Positions 45,838-57,639 of a stretch of DNA of 64,000 nt are shown here, piece after piece (position 1 is the stretch's first letter; every line of letters starts with the position of its first letter). Below the pieces are notes generated by a model, which made no database searches, was not told where the DNA came from, and was given only the letters and a program-made list of their open reading frames with translations. The position numbers and the translations under genes were made by a program. Source of the DNA: Impatiens glandulifera (lineage: Eukaryota; Streptophyta; Magnoliopsida; Ericales; Balsaminaceae); NCBI RefSeq assembly GCF_907164915.1, contig NC_061862.1, positions 139,987,913 through 140,051,912 on the forward strand. Direction: 5' to 3'.

Positions 45838-47880
45838 TTAGTTAATATCAGCAAGACCCAAAATATTTCTAAAGTGAGAAAACTTAATCTCTTGGAGTGG
45901 CTTGTTGATGTTATCACCCACTTGTTGATCGATTGACACATATTCTAGCCGAATATACTTCTGCGTCACATGTTCCCGAATGAAGTGATGTCGAATATCG
46001 ATATGCCTTATCCTCGAGTGTAGAACTGGATTATATGTTATGGCAATGGCGTTGATGTTTTCAAAGAATTTCGGGAACTCCTCAGCTGTAATACCGAAAT
46101 CCCTTAGCTGTTGTTGAATCTAGAGAAGTTGAACACAACAATTGTCGGCTGCAAGATACTCTGCTTCTGTCGTTGAGTTTGCAACAGATGTTTATTTCTT
46201 GCTGTACCAGAATACAAGCCGGTCACCAAAGAACTAGTAAGTCCCGTTGGTACTTTTTATGTCTACTTTACATCCTACATAGTCTGTATCAGAATAGCTT
46301 GTTAAATTGAAACTGGAATCCTTTGGATACCATAGTCCCACATTTTGAGTGCCCTTAAGATATTTTAATATTCTTTTAGCATAAATATAGTTTGGGATTA
46401 GCCTAAAACCTCCCTCATACTCCAACCGCAAACACTATGTCCGATCGGCTTGTTGTTAGGTAAAGAAGAGAGCCAACGATTCCACAATAAGTAGTGATGT
46501 CAACACTTTGACCATCTTCATCCTTATCTATCTTGATTGAGGAGCTCATTGGGATTGTAGCAGCAGAATAACTGTCAATGCCAAACTTCTTTAGTAGCTC
46601 ATTTGTATACTTGGCATGATTGATAAAAGTCCCTCCTTCAATCTGTCGAACCTTAAGGCCTTAAAAAACTCAACTCTCCCATCATACTCATTTCAAATTT
46701 ATCAGTTTAGAATAAATTATCAAAGCAAGTTTAATTTATTGAAAACTGTGATCTAGTTTCTTGCACATAGTCCCACGTTTTTGTGTCCTTAAGATATTTT
46801 AATATTTTTTTAGCCAAAATATAGTGAGATTGTTTAGGATTAGCCTAAAATCTCCCGCAGACTCCAACCGCAGATAAGATGTCTAGTTGGTTTACTGTTA
46901 GGTAAAGAAGAGAGCCAATAATTACACGATAGGCAGTGATGTGAACACTTTGACCATCTTCATCCTTATATAGCTTGATTGAGGAGCTCATTGGGGTTGC
47001 GGCAACAGAACAACTGTTCATGCAAAACTTCTTTAGTAGTTCATTTGTATACTTGTCCTGATTGATGAAAGTCCCTCCTTCAATCTGTCGAACCTGAAGG
47101 CCTAAGAAAAAGCTCATCTCCCTCATTATACTCATTTCAAATTTGTCAGTCATCATTTTGGAAAACAATTCACACAATTTGGGGTTAGTTGATCCAAAAA
47201 TAATATCATCTACATAAATTTATACAAGTAAGATGTGATCATTTTTCTCAAATTTGAATAATGTTTTGTCTACAGATCCTATGGTAAAATCATGATCAAA
47301 CAAAATTTTTGTAAGTGTATCATACCAATCTCTAGGAGCTTGTTTAAGACTGTAAAGCTTTGTCCAATCTATAACCATGACTAATCAATGCAGAATTTTT
47401 AAAATCAGGAGGTTGTTCAACATACACCTCTTCATTTATGATACTATTAAGAAAAATACTTTTAACATCCATTTAAAAGACTTTAAAATTTTTAAATGCA
47501 GCAAATTCTAGATAGATTTTAATGGCCTCGAGTCAGACGACATTAGCAAATGATTCTTCAAAATCGATGTCTTCTTCCTGTTTGTTTCCTTGGGCCACTA
47601 GTCTACCTTGTTCCTCATAACCAAACCGTTTTCATTGAGTTTATTTGGAAAAACACATCTAGTTCCAATCACAAATTGATTTGATGATCCTGGAACTAGA
47701 TGTCAGACTTCATTTCTCTCAAACTGGTTTATTTCCTCTTGCATTTCTAAAATCTAATCTGGATCAAACAATGCTTCATCCACCTTTTTAGGTTCAATCT
47801 GTAAAATAAATGCAGAATTTACATATTCCTCTTATAGTTGATGCCTAGTTCTGATGGTTACAGAGGGTGCAATCATCGTT
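45838..47880 (-). pseudogene. Copia RT-RNase H (3' part of pol), minus strand
   Basis: The minus-strand frames show the RT N-terminus (EPKKVDEALFDPD, VIGTRCVFPNKLNENG, about 47,800-47,620), the later RT block MSFFLGLQVRQIEGGTFINQ (about 47,120), PMSSS and IIGSLLYLTVNQLDI (about 46,900). A near-duplicate of that block lies at about 46,720-46,440. RNase H follows (YAKRILKYLKGTQNVGLWYP, SDTDYVGC, 46,400-46,250), then the pol end KFSHFRNILGLADIN. The integrase half is missing; the 5' edge breaks at about 47,880 next to an LTR fragment. The same element probably owns the LTR at 39,176. Confidence 0.85.
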
Positions 47881-47932
47881 TTCTATAAAGCAAACTGGCT
47901 TTGATAATTTATTCTGTTAGGATCGGCAGCAC

Positions 47933-48305
47933 CAATAGAGACGGGTGTCTGACTATTGATGACGACTTCGGATAAACAGTTTGATGGAAATCCTGTTAGG
48001 GATTAATATATCTTTCTATTCTTCACAAACCTTTGCAAACTCTTGAACGATTCAAGTGTGGAAACGTTTGCTTAGGTTTGAAGCTAAAAACCAAAGAAGG
48101 AGAAGATGACAATGTAAATAACACAACAGATTTTTTATGGATGTTCAGAGCAAACTCTCCTATGTCACCCCTTCTTCCAACCACCGGAATGATTCACTAT
48201 ACTTTTCAATCAAATACAGTTAGCTGACTAGCTAATACTCTGTTGAACAGAACAGCCTCTATTCAACTTACAACACACTGTTAATGACTATCAAATAGTC
48301 CAGTA
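47933..48305 (-). repeat. LTR fragment, minus orientation
   Basis: Begins TGTTAGGATCGGCAGCACC on the plus strand and tracks the reverse complement of the 3' LTR terminal part at 53,340-53,721 (CACCAATAGAGAC, GGATTAATATATCTTTCTATTC, GTTGAACAGAACA). It breaks off where plus-strand pol begins. It marks a junction between two oppositely oriented elements. Confidence 0.7.
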
Positions 48306-48309
48306 ACTT

Positions 48310-50357
48310 ATTTGGGTGTAAGTGCTTTATTCATAACAATGGGAAAGAGTATTTGATCGCTTTTGATGTTAAAGTAGATGCTGGAATCATGTTAGGTTAC
48401 TCCTCAATCAGTAAGGCTTTTAGAGTATACAATAATCGAACACAAACTATTGAGGAATCCTTCCATGTTGTTTGTGATGAATCTGTTGAAAACAATTCTA
48501 TTGATACCATCGATCTTGCTAACAAATCAGAAGCGACAAGTCATGAATTTGATAGTGAAGATGAAGCCCCTGGTCAAAATAATTATTTATCTAATCAAGT
48601 GGTTGATCGGTTAAGAATCAACCAGACGTCCAAACTTCCGTTCAACAGATTGTTGACAGTTCGAACGTCGCAGGGCCATCTGATCAGACATATATCACTC
48701 TTTAGGATCAAAGTTCAGATGGAAAAGAAATCATCCACCAGAATTGATAATTAGTAATCTTAACTCTCCTCGTAGGGCAAGACGTCAATTACTAGATGAA
48801 ATGGCTAACTCGGCCTTTATTTCTCAAATTGAACCTAAGAAAATTGGTGAAGCAATGCTTGATCCATATTGGATCAATGCCATACAAGAGGAGTTAAACC
48901 AATTTGTGAGAAATAAAGTGTGGCATCTAACTCCAAGGACGACTAAGCAATCGGTTATTGGAACTAAATGGGTTTTTTAAAACAAGCTCAGTGAAGATGG
49001 CTTAGTTGTAAGAAACAAAGCCCGGTTGGTTGTTCGAGGATACAGACAGGAGGAAGGAATTGACTTTGATGAGTCATTCACACTTGTAGCTAGACTTGAG
49101 GCACTCATAATCTTCCTGGCTTATGCATCATTTAAAAATTTCAAAGTTTTTCAAATGGATGTAAAAAGTGCATTTCTTAATGGTACTTTAAACGAAGACG
49201 TTTAAGTTGAACAACCTCCTGGTTTTCTAGATCATACTTACCAAATCACGTTTTCAAACTTGATAAAGCTTTATATGGTTTGAAACAAGCTCTTAGGGCT
49301 TGATATGATACTTTAACTAAATTTTTGTTTGACCATGACTTTACTATTGGCTCAGTTGACAAAACACTGTTTAGATTTGTTAAAGACTCTCATATTCTTC
49401 TTGTTCAAGTATATATCGATGATATTATATTTGGGTCAACTAACCCCAAATTATGTGAGAAAATTACCAAGCTGATGCAGGACAGATTCAAGATGAGTAT
49501 GATGAGAGAATTAACTTTTTCCTTAGGCTTCAAGTTCGTCAACTGGAGAAAGAAACTTTCATCAACCAAGCGAAATACACCAAGAACTGTTAAAGAAATT
49601 CGGAAAGGAAAGTTGCTCAGCTGCAGCCACTCCAATGAGTTCCTCCAACAAGCTACACAAAGATGAAGGTGGCCAGAGTGTGGACATCATTGCCTATAGA
49701 GGACTCATTGGCTCTTTTCTATATCTCACTACCAGTAGGCCATACATTCAGTTTGTTGTGGGTGTTTGTGGAAGATTCCAGGCTAATCCTAAACTATCTC
49801 GCTTTATGGATGCTAACCGAATCTTGAAATATTTAAAGGGAACTTAAAATGTGGGACTGTGGTATCCGAAGGATTTCAGTTTCAATTTAACGATTTTCTC
49901 AGATGCAGATTATGCAAGTTGCAAGATTGATCGAAAAAACACTAGTGGAACTTGTCAGTTCCTTGGTGATCATTTAATTTCCTAGTTCAGCAAGAAGCTG
50001 ACATCGGTTGCTACATCTACAACTGAAGCAGAATATCTTGCAGCAATTAGTTATTGCTCTTAGCTCTTGTGGATTCAACAGCAGCTGAGGGATTATGGAA
50101 TTGAAGTAGAAGAATCTCCTATTTTCTGCGACAACACAAGTGCAATTGCAATCACCTATAATCCAGTTCTGCACTCTCGGACAAAGAACATCGAAATCAG
50201 ACATCATTTCACCTGAGAGCATATCAGTCAGAAGCATATTCGCCTTGAATATGTCCCAACAGATCAACAAGTGGAAGACGTGTTCACGAAGCCATTACCT
50301 GAGACTTAGTTTTCTCACTTTAGAAATTTTTTAGGACTTGTTGATCTTGACTGATTT
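48310..50357 (+). pseudogene. Copia pol fragment (post-integrase, RT, RNase H), plus strand
   Basis: Starts in the post-integrase region (DAGIMLGYSSISKAFRVYN), then RT (DPYWINAIQEELNQF near 48,860; GTKWVF; VYIDDIIFGSTNPKL near 49,410, holding the catalytic DD), PMSSSNKLHKDE, LIGSFLYLT, and RNase H with SDADYASC (about 49,900). It ends TKPLPET..FSHFRNFLGLVDLD at 50,357. Gag, protease and most of integrase are missing. Stops include TGG to TAG/TGA. It belongs with the envelope-like ORF and LTR downstream. Confidence 0.88.
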
Positions 50358-50364
50358 ACTTGAA

Positions 50365-51130
50365 CTGATGATGCACAAATTGAGGGGAAATATGTTGGTT
50401 AAGTATAACTAGACAGAATTGTGTAGACAGAGGTCACAATTTATCAAATGGATCAGTAATCTAAAGAATGTACCTACTTAGACATATATTCTCCTGAGCT
50501 GTCTGTGCTTCGAAATTGGATTGTCTTGGTTTAATACCTATGCGGTTAGACGTCGAAGTCTAATAGACGTTTATAATACTAGCGAAGTTAGACGCTAACA
50601 TCTAACTTGACACACGTCTAGCACGTGGTGTTTATGCGTAATTAGACGCCTGAAGTCTAATAGATTTTTGGTTATCTGAAAGACAAGCGTGATTAGACGA
50701 TGACGTCTAATAGTCGCATATCTAACTTAGATGCATTGAACGTAGATAGTAAGTTAAAAGTCTAACTACATACGTCATTATACTCTTCATCCTAAGGTGA
50801 ATGGGACAGTTGTCCACTACTTCATTATCTGCCTATGTACTATTCCTGCCAAAAATCGAATAGTCATCCCTTCAATAAATTGAAGACATGTGTCTTTCAA
50901 TGCTAAAAGAATGACTAAAATTTCGGATGTCTTTTCACTGCACGTATTACATTAATAACAGACCTTTATGATTATACCTTAAATGCTGCTTATTTTAAAT
51001 GATGTGTCTCTTGGGAACATGTTTTTAAGTTTATGACGGTTCATATAATCATTACGACTATCAGTCATACGTCAGCATTCTTCTATAAGAGAAACGGTCA
51101 TATTCAAATATACTCAATATCTCCCATGTG
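50365..51130 (+). other. Post-pol spacer with PPT-like tract and TTAGACG hairpins
   Basis: TTGAGGGGAAATATGTTGG at about 50,380 looks like a polypurine tract plus LTR start, and 50,540-50,760 carries TTAGACG...GTCTAA palindromes as in the LTR at 52.1 kb. It may be a truncated LTR copy or a duplicated pre-LTR segment. There is no downstream PBS. A TATAAGAG motif lies near 51,086, shortly before the next ORF. Confidence 0.5.
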
Positions 51131-51158
51131 AATATTCGCTTCTCTCTCTAAGAAATCT

Positions 51159-51725
51159 TTGTGTGTCTCTTTTGAAATGGGCTCTCTTGCGCCATCCACC
51201 CTTCAAATAGATTTCGATTCGGTATCCATGTTGATGATTCCTGAAATGGTTGCCATGTTTGAATCCCTTAAAGTATCAGGCCTTGAAAATTTTCTCAAGG
51301 CTCCTATCATCATTCACGAACCGGAGGTTTGTGAATTCTTTAAATATGGAGGCTTATACGACAATAAGCTTGTCGTAGCAAAATTTTTCGATCATATCGC
51401 TTGCTTCACTAAAGAATTCTTCGCTCGATTCTTCGATCTTCCGACCAAGGGGTTGTCTGAGTTCCCTACATCTTCTGAGGAAGTCCTGTCTGAGATGGGA
51501 CTTGCCTTCTTCGACACTACTCATAATGGGATTCTCGTTCCCGTCAAATCTCACGGACTAAGGATCGCCCTAAAAGTTGAGTTTTCCCTGTTCAACGATA
51601 TCATTTCTAGGTCCTTCTTGCCCAAGGGATTTTCAAACTCATACTCGAAGATGGTCTTCAAAATAATGATTGTTATCACTAAGGGGCAGCAATCAACTAG
51701 TCGAGGATCATTTTCAAAAACTTGA
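51159..51725 (+). CDS. Envelope-like ORF N-terminal part (Sirevirus-type)
   Basis: A 188-codon open frame lies between copia pol and the 3' LTR. Features: a D-rich start, MVAMFESLKVSGLENFLKAP, EFFKYGGLYDNKLVV, KEFFARFFDLPTKGLSEF and MKIVITKG-like segments. This matches a family of plant hypothetical proteins that I associate with repeats, especially in Lamiales, and is homologous in layout to the minus-strand region at 45.1-44.9 kb. A frameshift near 51,690 likely truncates it; coding-like sequence with LMAMISSHGYAAPL-type residues continues to about 51,950. No convincing membrane segment. A better start within the frame may be the ATG at 51,177 (MGSLAPS). Confidence 0.55.
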   Translation: MCVSFEMGSLAPSTLQIDFDSVSMLMIPEMVAMFESLKVSGLENFLKAPIIIHEPEVCEFFKYGGLYDNKLVVAKFFDHIACFTKEFFARFFDLPTKGLSEFPTSSEEVLSEMGLAFFDTTHNGILVPVKSHGLRIALKVEFSLFNDIISRSFLPKGFSNSYSKMVFKIMIVITKGQQSTSRGSFSKT

Positions 51726-51919
51726 TGGCTATGATCTCTTCCCATGGGTATGCTGCCCCTCTCAGCATGTTGCTTCCTACTCTCATCTCAAGCGTTGGGG
51801 GACCTGGGATCCTCATTAATTCTTCCAGAGTTTTGACCTACCTACCAAAAGGTTCTTGACTATGACATCAGGAGATCCTTCTGGCCGAAAGTGATCAGTA
51901 GGAATCTATCGCTCCAGAT

Positions 51920-52142
51920 GATGTTAAAAAGGGGGAAATGAAGTGGCCTTAGGCCCAGGGGAACTAAGGGTAGAAGGGGATAGGAAAACACCTAATATTT
52001 TTGTTGTGTTAGGGAAATTTTTTATTATGTTATCTCCTTCATTGAAAGTATGAATATAAGATCTTTTGTTACTGCTCTGATGTTTATCGATCATGTTTAT
52101 GTGTCTTCAACTAAGTTTTAACATCATTAAAAAGGGGGAAAT
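51920..52142 (+). other. Two polypurine tracts before the 3' LTR
   Basis: GATGTTAAAAAGGGGGAAAT at about 51,920-51,939 and CATTAAAAAGGGGGAAAT at about 52,125-52,142. The second directly abuts TGTTGGGTC, the LTR start. They are near-identical copies about 205 bp apart. Confidence 0.75.
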
Positions 52143-53721
52143 TGTTGGGTCAAATTATTTTAACTAAAATAATTATGAGAATAAGTTTATTCGATGCCGA
52201 CTTTATTTTGATGATTTATGATTAAAACTTAGTTTTGAATAAAAGCTAAGTTTGTCTAATTGTTTCTGTACAGGTGCATCAAACTTGGCTAACTTAGACG
52301 TGGTCTAAGTAGGCTAATTAGACGTGTTGTGAAGTTAGACGTTGAGGACTAACTCCATTAGATGTGGTAGTCTAATGGGAAACATAGTTAGACGTTGGCA
52401 TCTAACTCCTCAAGACAAGTCTGAAGTGATTGGTACTTAGACGTTGCAGTCTAACAGATACGTAGTTAGACGTTTCAGTCTAATAGATACGTAGTTAGAC
52501 GTTGAAGTCTAACTCCATTAGACGTCGTATTCTAATGGGACACGTAGTTAAACGTTGGCGTCTAACTCCTTCAGACAAGTCTGAAGTGATAAGTAGTTAG
52601 ACGTTTTAGTTTAACAGATACGTAGTTAGACATTGAGGTCTAACTCCATTAGACATGGTAGTATAATGGGTAACGTAGTTAGACATTGCAGTCTAACAGA
52701 TACGTAGTTAGACGTTGAGGTCTAACTCCATTAGACGTGGTAGTCTAATGGGAAACGTAGTTAGACGTTGGCGTTTAACTCCATTAGACTTGGTGGTCTA
52801 ATGGAACACGTACTTAGACGTCGACGTCTAACTCCCCTAGACTTGGTAGTCTAATGGAGCACGTCTAATGTCTCTCTTCAGCAGCCATTTGAAGTTAGCA
52901 TACGTCTACCCACGATCAACTAGTTTTCTACTACTCTACTCCACTCACTCATGTGCAGTCTGACAAGCCAGCTAATTGTATCCAATGAACGAACGCCACG
53001 TACGCAAATGTCCTTACAACGATTTTTCCAGTACAAGACAATATTAGAGAGGATATTCGGCGCATTACCAGTTCGGTACGGCCACGATCCATTTGCTCAG
53101 AGTCTATTGTACTCTTGTCCTTTGGGCGGCCTTCCAATAGACGCTTGCCACGTGTTCATGAAGAAGATTCGACCGTTGATGTTCTTCTACTACAAATAGA
53201 TGCTCAAGGACAACGGTCGAATCACTGGTTACCTTGATCTCGATCTACAGATTATCAATCTTACAAGCTTACTCTTGCACTTACTGATTTTTATCATCTT
53301 CCAAGTTCAAGAGAGAAAGAATCAAAATATTTTCTAGGTGAGAGAGTATTGTTCATAATATTGTAAGTTGAACAGAGGTTGTTCTGTTCAACATAGTGTT
53401 AGCTAGTTCAGTAAACTGTATTTGACTCAAAGTGTTTAGTGAGATCCTTCGGTTGTGGAAGAAGGGTGACGTAAGAGGGTTTGGTCCGAACATCCATAAT
53501 AAATATGTTGTGTTCTTTACTTTCTATCTTTCATCTTTCATTGGTTCAATCTTAAAATCCAACGAACACTTCCGCACTTGAAACTGTTTTAAGAGTTCGA
53601 AGGATTTGTGAAAAATAGAAAGAGATATTAATCTTTAACAGGATTAATATCGAATCGTTTGTCATAAGTTGTTAACAATAGTTAAACCCTAGTCTCTATT
53701 GGAAACACCAATCTTATCACA
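52143..53721 (+). repeat. 3' LTR with TTAGAC...GTCTAA palindrome array
   Basis: Starts TGTTGGGTCAAATTATTTTA just after a polypurine tract and ends CTTATCACA. The upstream half (52,290-52,885) is an array of near-palindromes of the form GTTAGACGTTGNNGTCTAAC and ATTAGACGTGGTAGTCTAAT. The downstream half shares GGGTGACGTAAGAGGG and GAACATCCATAATAAA with the other LTR family in the window. Solo-type relatives are at 11,500-12,238 and 47,933-48,305. Confidence 0.82.
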
Positions 53722-53821
53722 TCATGTCATCGTCTATTGTGGATAGATGCATTTGCATTCGTAGCTTCCAATCGATGAAATTTTCCACTTCGAGCATTGG
53801 AGCTTTGATGTCGTTCGACAT
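53722..53821 (-). pseudogene. Copia gag N-terminus, minus strand, cut off
   Basis: The reverse complement encodes MSNDIKAPMLEVENFIDWKL...MHLSTIDDDM, homologous to the gag start at 56,938. After about 33 codons it is cut by the end of the plus-strand LTR at 53,721. It belongs to the minus-strand element whose truncated 5' LTR is 53,871-54,919. Confidence 0.75.
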
Positions 53822-53856
53822 GTTGATGTTTCGTTGCTTGAGAATAGACACTAGCT

Positions 53857-53868
53857 GCTCTGATATCA
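53857..53868 (-). other. Primer-binding site of minus-strand copia
   Basis: The reverse complement reads TGATATCAGAGC, one base off the canonical TGGTATCAGAGC initiator-Met tRNA site, two bases from the LTR end. Confidence 0.75.
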
Positions 53869-53870
53869 CT

Positions 53871-54919
53871 TGTTAGGATCAGGATCGCTAAAGGAGACTA
53901 GGGTCTCACAAAGGTAAACGCTTACACACACGCCCATTGATAATAACCCTGTTAGAAGTTAATATCGATCTCTATTCTTCGCAAGTTGTCACAAACTCTT
54001 GAACCGAGTTCAAGTGCGGAAGTGTTTGTTTCAACTTGAAGCAACGAATAATCGGTTTGGAAGATACATAAAGTAAAAAACACAAGTCACAAGAGATGTT
54101 TATGGATATTCGGAGTAAACTCTCCTACGTCACCCCTTCTTCTCAAACCTTTGAAAAGGATATTCACTAGAATATTCAATTCGTTTACAACGCATACATA
54201 GACTTAGTTAAACAACCGAGGATTAGTAACTGCCCGTTTTTGACTTTTCAATAAACTCACTTTATTGAACAGAAACAAATTATGTCAACTAACAATGCTC
54301 ACCACTCGCACAGAATATGTAATATTATAATACACTCGAGTTTCTAACACACTCTTTTATCGCTGGTATGTTTTGAAAGGTTGAGCGATTTGATAGCAAA
54401 AATGTTGGAAAAAGATTGCACAAAGATAAAGGTTGCGTGAGATCAAAGGTACTCAAGAACAAATGACTTTTGTCTTCTTAAATAGGCAAGTATATCAACA
54501 GATATACTTGTGACTTCAACGACTATCTGCTTCAAGGAACCACTACTCTTCAACTTTTTAATTGGTGGAGGTCCAGAATAGTACAGCAGATGGGATGTCA
54601 TTCTTTAATCTTGTTTGTGCTCTGATAATAATAAGTCAAGATGACATTAATTGGATTATCATTTCTTAAGAGCATATAACAAGGAAAATTTGTCTTCTAG
54701 TAGTCTTGCTAGTCTAAACTTTTGTTGGCAGACACTGCTATCAAAATATGTTCCTCAGACTTGCACCAAAGTGGAAATAAAATGTTGAGGTAGTATAAAG
54801 CTGATTTCTTTATTTAACAGTCATGGGATACATACTATCGATTACGCTTCAAGATAAAACCGAAATATCGATACTACCATTTTCGTCTTAAGAGTTAAAA
54901 TTGAATTGTAGATACTACA
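53871..54919 (-). repeat. 5' LTR (truncated) of minus-strand copia
   Basis: Plus-strand text TGTTAGGATCAGGATCGC... is closely similar to 39,176-40,200, including ACACACGCC, TTGATAATAACCCTGTTAG and GATGTTTATGGAT. It is broken at 54,919, exactly where the plus-strand LTR TGTTAGATAAATTAG begins. With the PBS and gag start on its left, it is the 5' LTR of the minus-strand element. Confidence 0.82.
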
Positions 54920-56888
54920 TGTTAGATAAATTAGATAATCAATTAGTAAATAATTATTTATCTAAATAACTTAACCAAATTCATCATCTGTGCAGGATAA
55001 AAAGAAACCAAAAAGCCAAGAAGTTCGGTTTTTTATCAAAACCGAAAATGTAGGAATCTGTAAAACTAAAACCTATAGTTTACCCCTTCAGTTTTACAAA
55101 TCGGTATTATGTTGGAATATTTATCAAAGAGGAACAACCGGTTATATGTTTGGTTCAGAAATAAAATTCGGTTTTACTGCTCAGCACGGTTGATGGATGT
55201 TATGAAGACGGCGCAAATCGGTTTTATCTAATCAGTTTTATCTTCGGTTATCTATACAAGAAACGGAACCGGTAATGGATCAGTTCAGTGAAAGAAATCG
55301 GTTTTACCGCTCAGTAGGCTATTCGGTAAAATTATCGGTAATATGTCAAAAAACCGGAACTAGTAGTAATCGGTTTGGCAATGAGAAATTGGTTTTACCG
55401 ATCAATCAACTGACTGGTAAAAATATCGGATATATGCTATGAAGCGGAATCGATAAACTGACCAATGGTTTAACCAGTAATATCTTTGATTTCATAAAGG
55501 CTGCGCAATCGGTTTTCAATCGGCTATATGATCGGTTCGGTAGAAGAATTCAGTTTTACCGCTAAGTAAGATTGGTAAAACTGATTAGTTATTCTCAAAG
55601 TAGAACCGGTAATTTGTCGAGTAAATTCCTTTGGTAACTTGTCCAGTAATTCTTTCGGTAAAATCTTCGATTCTTATACAAAACATAGAATCGGTTATTT
55701 TACCGGTTTCTACCCTAAGAAGCGAAATCGATGATATTCATGCAACAGTAACTTGATCGGTTATTTACAAAAAGAGTATATCGGTAAAATGATCGGTAGT
55801 TTAATCGGTCAGATCCAAGAGGCGGAACCGGTTTTATGCTAAGAAAGATGTATACTAAGAGCAGCCGACAGTTTCCATTTTAGTGCAACACAGATCATTT
55901 TCGGCAATTACAAAAGGGAGCCTTCACATGATTAGACTTTTCCAATGTCATTTTAATATAAGTCTGATGAAACCTTTTTGGGAAGCAGAAGCTTGTTAAA
56001 GTACAAAACATCCCATTAAGAGCAGATATCTATCACATTACCCCAGATAGACAAATCATTAGAAGACAAATCTGCATGATGATCTGCTCCTCGGAAATCA
56101 TTAAACCAATTAATGGCTATGTTGACTTCTTATCAAACAAGATCAGAGGATATCCCAAGAAACGTACTAAAACGATTCTCAACCAATCAGATCCAAGAAA
56201 CGATGTACTATCAAGGAAATATATCCGTTGAAGAATAAGAATATGACCGTTGTCATATTCCATTTTAAAAGAACTCAGCTCTACCGGATCAACCACTTGT
56301 CTAAACCTAACAACCTTATAACCTTTTGAATATCTTATGAACCGAGAACTTTGCAAAAACTTTCTAACCATCCTTGCTTACATATTGCTTAAGTGTTTAA
56401 ATCAGTGTGTGTTATAATTTCACGTGTATTACAAGTTCATCTATTCTGTGGGAGTAATGAGTGTTGTAAGTTGAAAGAATCTATTTTTGTTCAACAGAGT
56501 GAGCGTAGTACAAATTCGAAAACGAGTAGTAAATAAGCCTCGGGTGTTCGACATACGTATTGTAAATCGTTTGAATATTATGAGTGAATATCCCTCTCAA
56601 TGTTTGAGAAGAAGGGGTGACGTAGGAGCTTTATCTCCAAACATCCATAACTCCGGTGTTGTGTTTCTCTTTTACTTTGTGTTCTCTTGTAGTTGTCTAA
56701 ACCGTGCTTGTGTTACTTCAAGTTGAAACGAATAGTTCCGCACTTGAACTCGGTTCAATAGTTTGTGACAACTTGCGTAGTATTGAGACCGGTATTAACC
56801 TCTAACAGGGTTAGTATCAACTGGTGTGTTGTGTAAATGTTCACCCTAGCAAGACCCCCGGTCTCCTTCGGCGATCCCGATCCTAATA
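54920..56888 (+). repeat. 5' LTR of plus-strand deleted copia
   Basis: Begins TGTTAGATAAATTAGATAAT, ends CCCGATCCTAATA. Positions 55,010-55,830 hold many ATCGGTTTTA / AACCGGTAAT motifs. A GGGTGACGTAGGAG box near 56,613 is shared by all LTRs of the group. Confidence 0.82.
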
Positions 56889-56890
56889 AG

Positions 56891-56902
56891 TGGTATTAGA
56901 GC
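56891..56902 (+). other. Primer-binding site
   Basis: TGGTATTAGAGC, one base off the initiator-Met tRNA consensus, two bases after the LTR. Confidence 0.8.
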
Positions 56903-56937
56903 AGCTAGTTTCTATTCTCAAGCATCCGAATATCATC

Positions 56938-57442
56938 ATGTCTTTTATCAATGAGCCCCCCATGTTCTGCATCGAAGAATATGTTGATTGGAAGATTCGC
57001 ATTGAGATGCATTTGGCCTCACAAGACGACGACATGTGGTATGTTATTACTAATGGTCCGATAAAGATTAATAAGCCAAGATGTAAATGGATGATTGAAG
57101 ATAAGAAAATGAATAACGTGGATAATGTTGTCAAAAAAATTATATTCAAGTCGCTGGACAAAAATATATTTAGTAAGATCAAGTCGTGCTTCTCTACTAA
57201 AGAAATTTAGGAAAAGCTGATTCAATTGTGTGAGAGAAAACAACCAAATAAAGGAGAACCAGAAAGAGAAGAAGGCTTTGATGGATACTGAAAGTAAGGG
57301 AAAATGGGTCGATAGCGATTCGGATGACTCATCATCCAGCGATAGTGATGATAATGTTGATACCTGCATCACAGCTGATAAAGAATATGAAGTATTTGAT
57401 TTATCATCTAAAGAACTTATAAGAGATGACTTAACTACTACA
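56938..57442 (+). pseudogene. Copia gag, broken
   Basis: Opens MSFINEPPMFCIEEYVDWKI, then MHLASQDDDMWYVITNGPIK, the W..M...L...D.W..I..GP pattern of Sirevirus-type gag (UBN2/DUF4219 class). A TGG codon at about 57,208 is TAG. After a shift the frame continues to a Ser/Asp-rich linker and ...FDLSSKELIRDDL before a LINE inserted at 57,443. Confidence 0.78.
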
Positions 57443-57614
57443 CTTTTTTTGGGGGAAAACGATTTAGCGTCATTTCATTAAAAATTACCAAAAACGAAAA
57501 AAAACCCACGAGTTTAAGAGATCATTCTAGACAGGCCTAGAATGATTTTGAAGTCGTAACATTCTAAATAAAAGCTAAAAGTTAAAAACGTAAATGAATT
57601 ATTTCATTACAATG
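57443..57614 (-). mobile_element. Very short LINE 3' end, minus strand
   Basis: The reverse complement is the 3' UTR of the window's LINE family: TTTAGCTTTTATTTAGAATG, GATCATTCTAGGCCTGTC-type sequence and the TTTTTAATGAAATGACGC tail with an A-run (read as TTTTTTT at 57,443). Only about 170 bp were inserted, inside the gag of the deleted copia. Confidence 0.85.
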
Positions 57615-57639
57615 AATATTTCTTGACAGGAAGTTAAGA

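Noticed and set aside
52290..52885. Regular short palindromic repeats that superficially resemble a CRISPR array
   Set aside because: Unit spacing is irregular, there are no unique spacers of constant length or cas genes, and the block lies inside a plant retrotransposon LTR.
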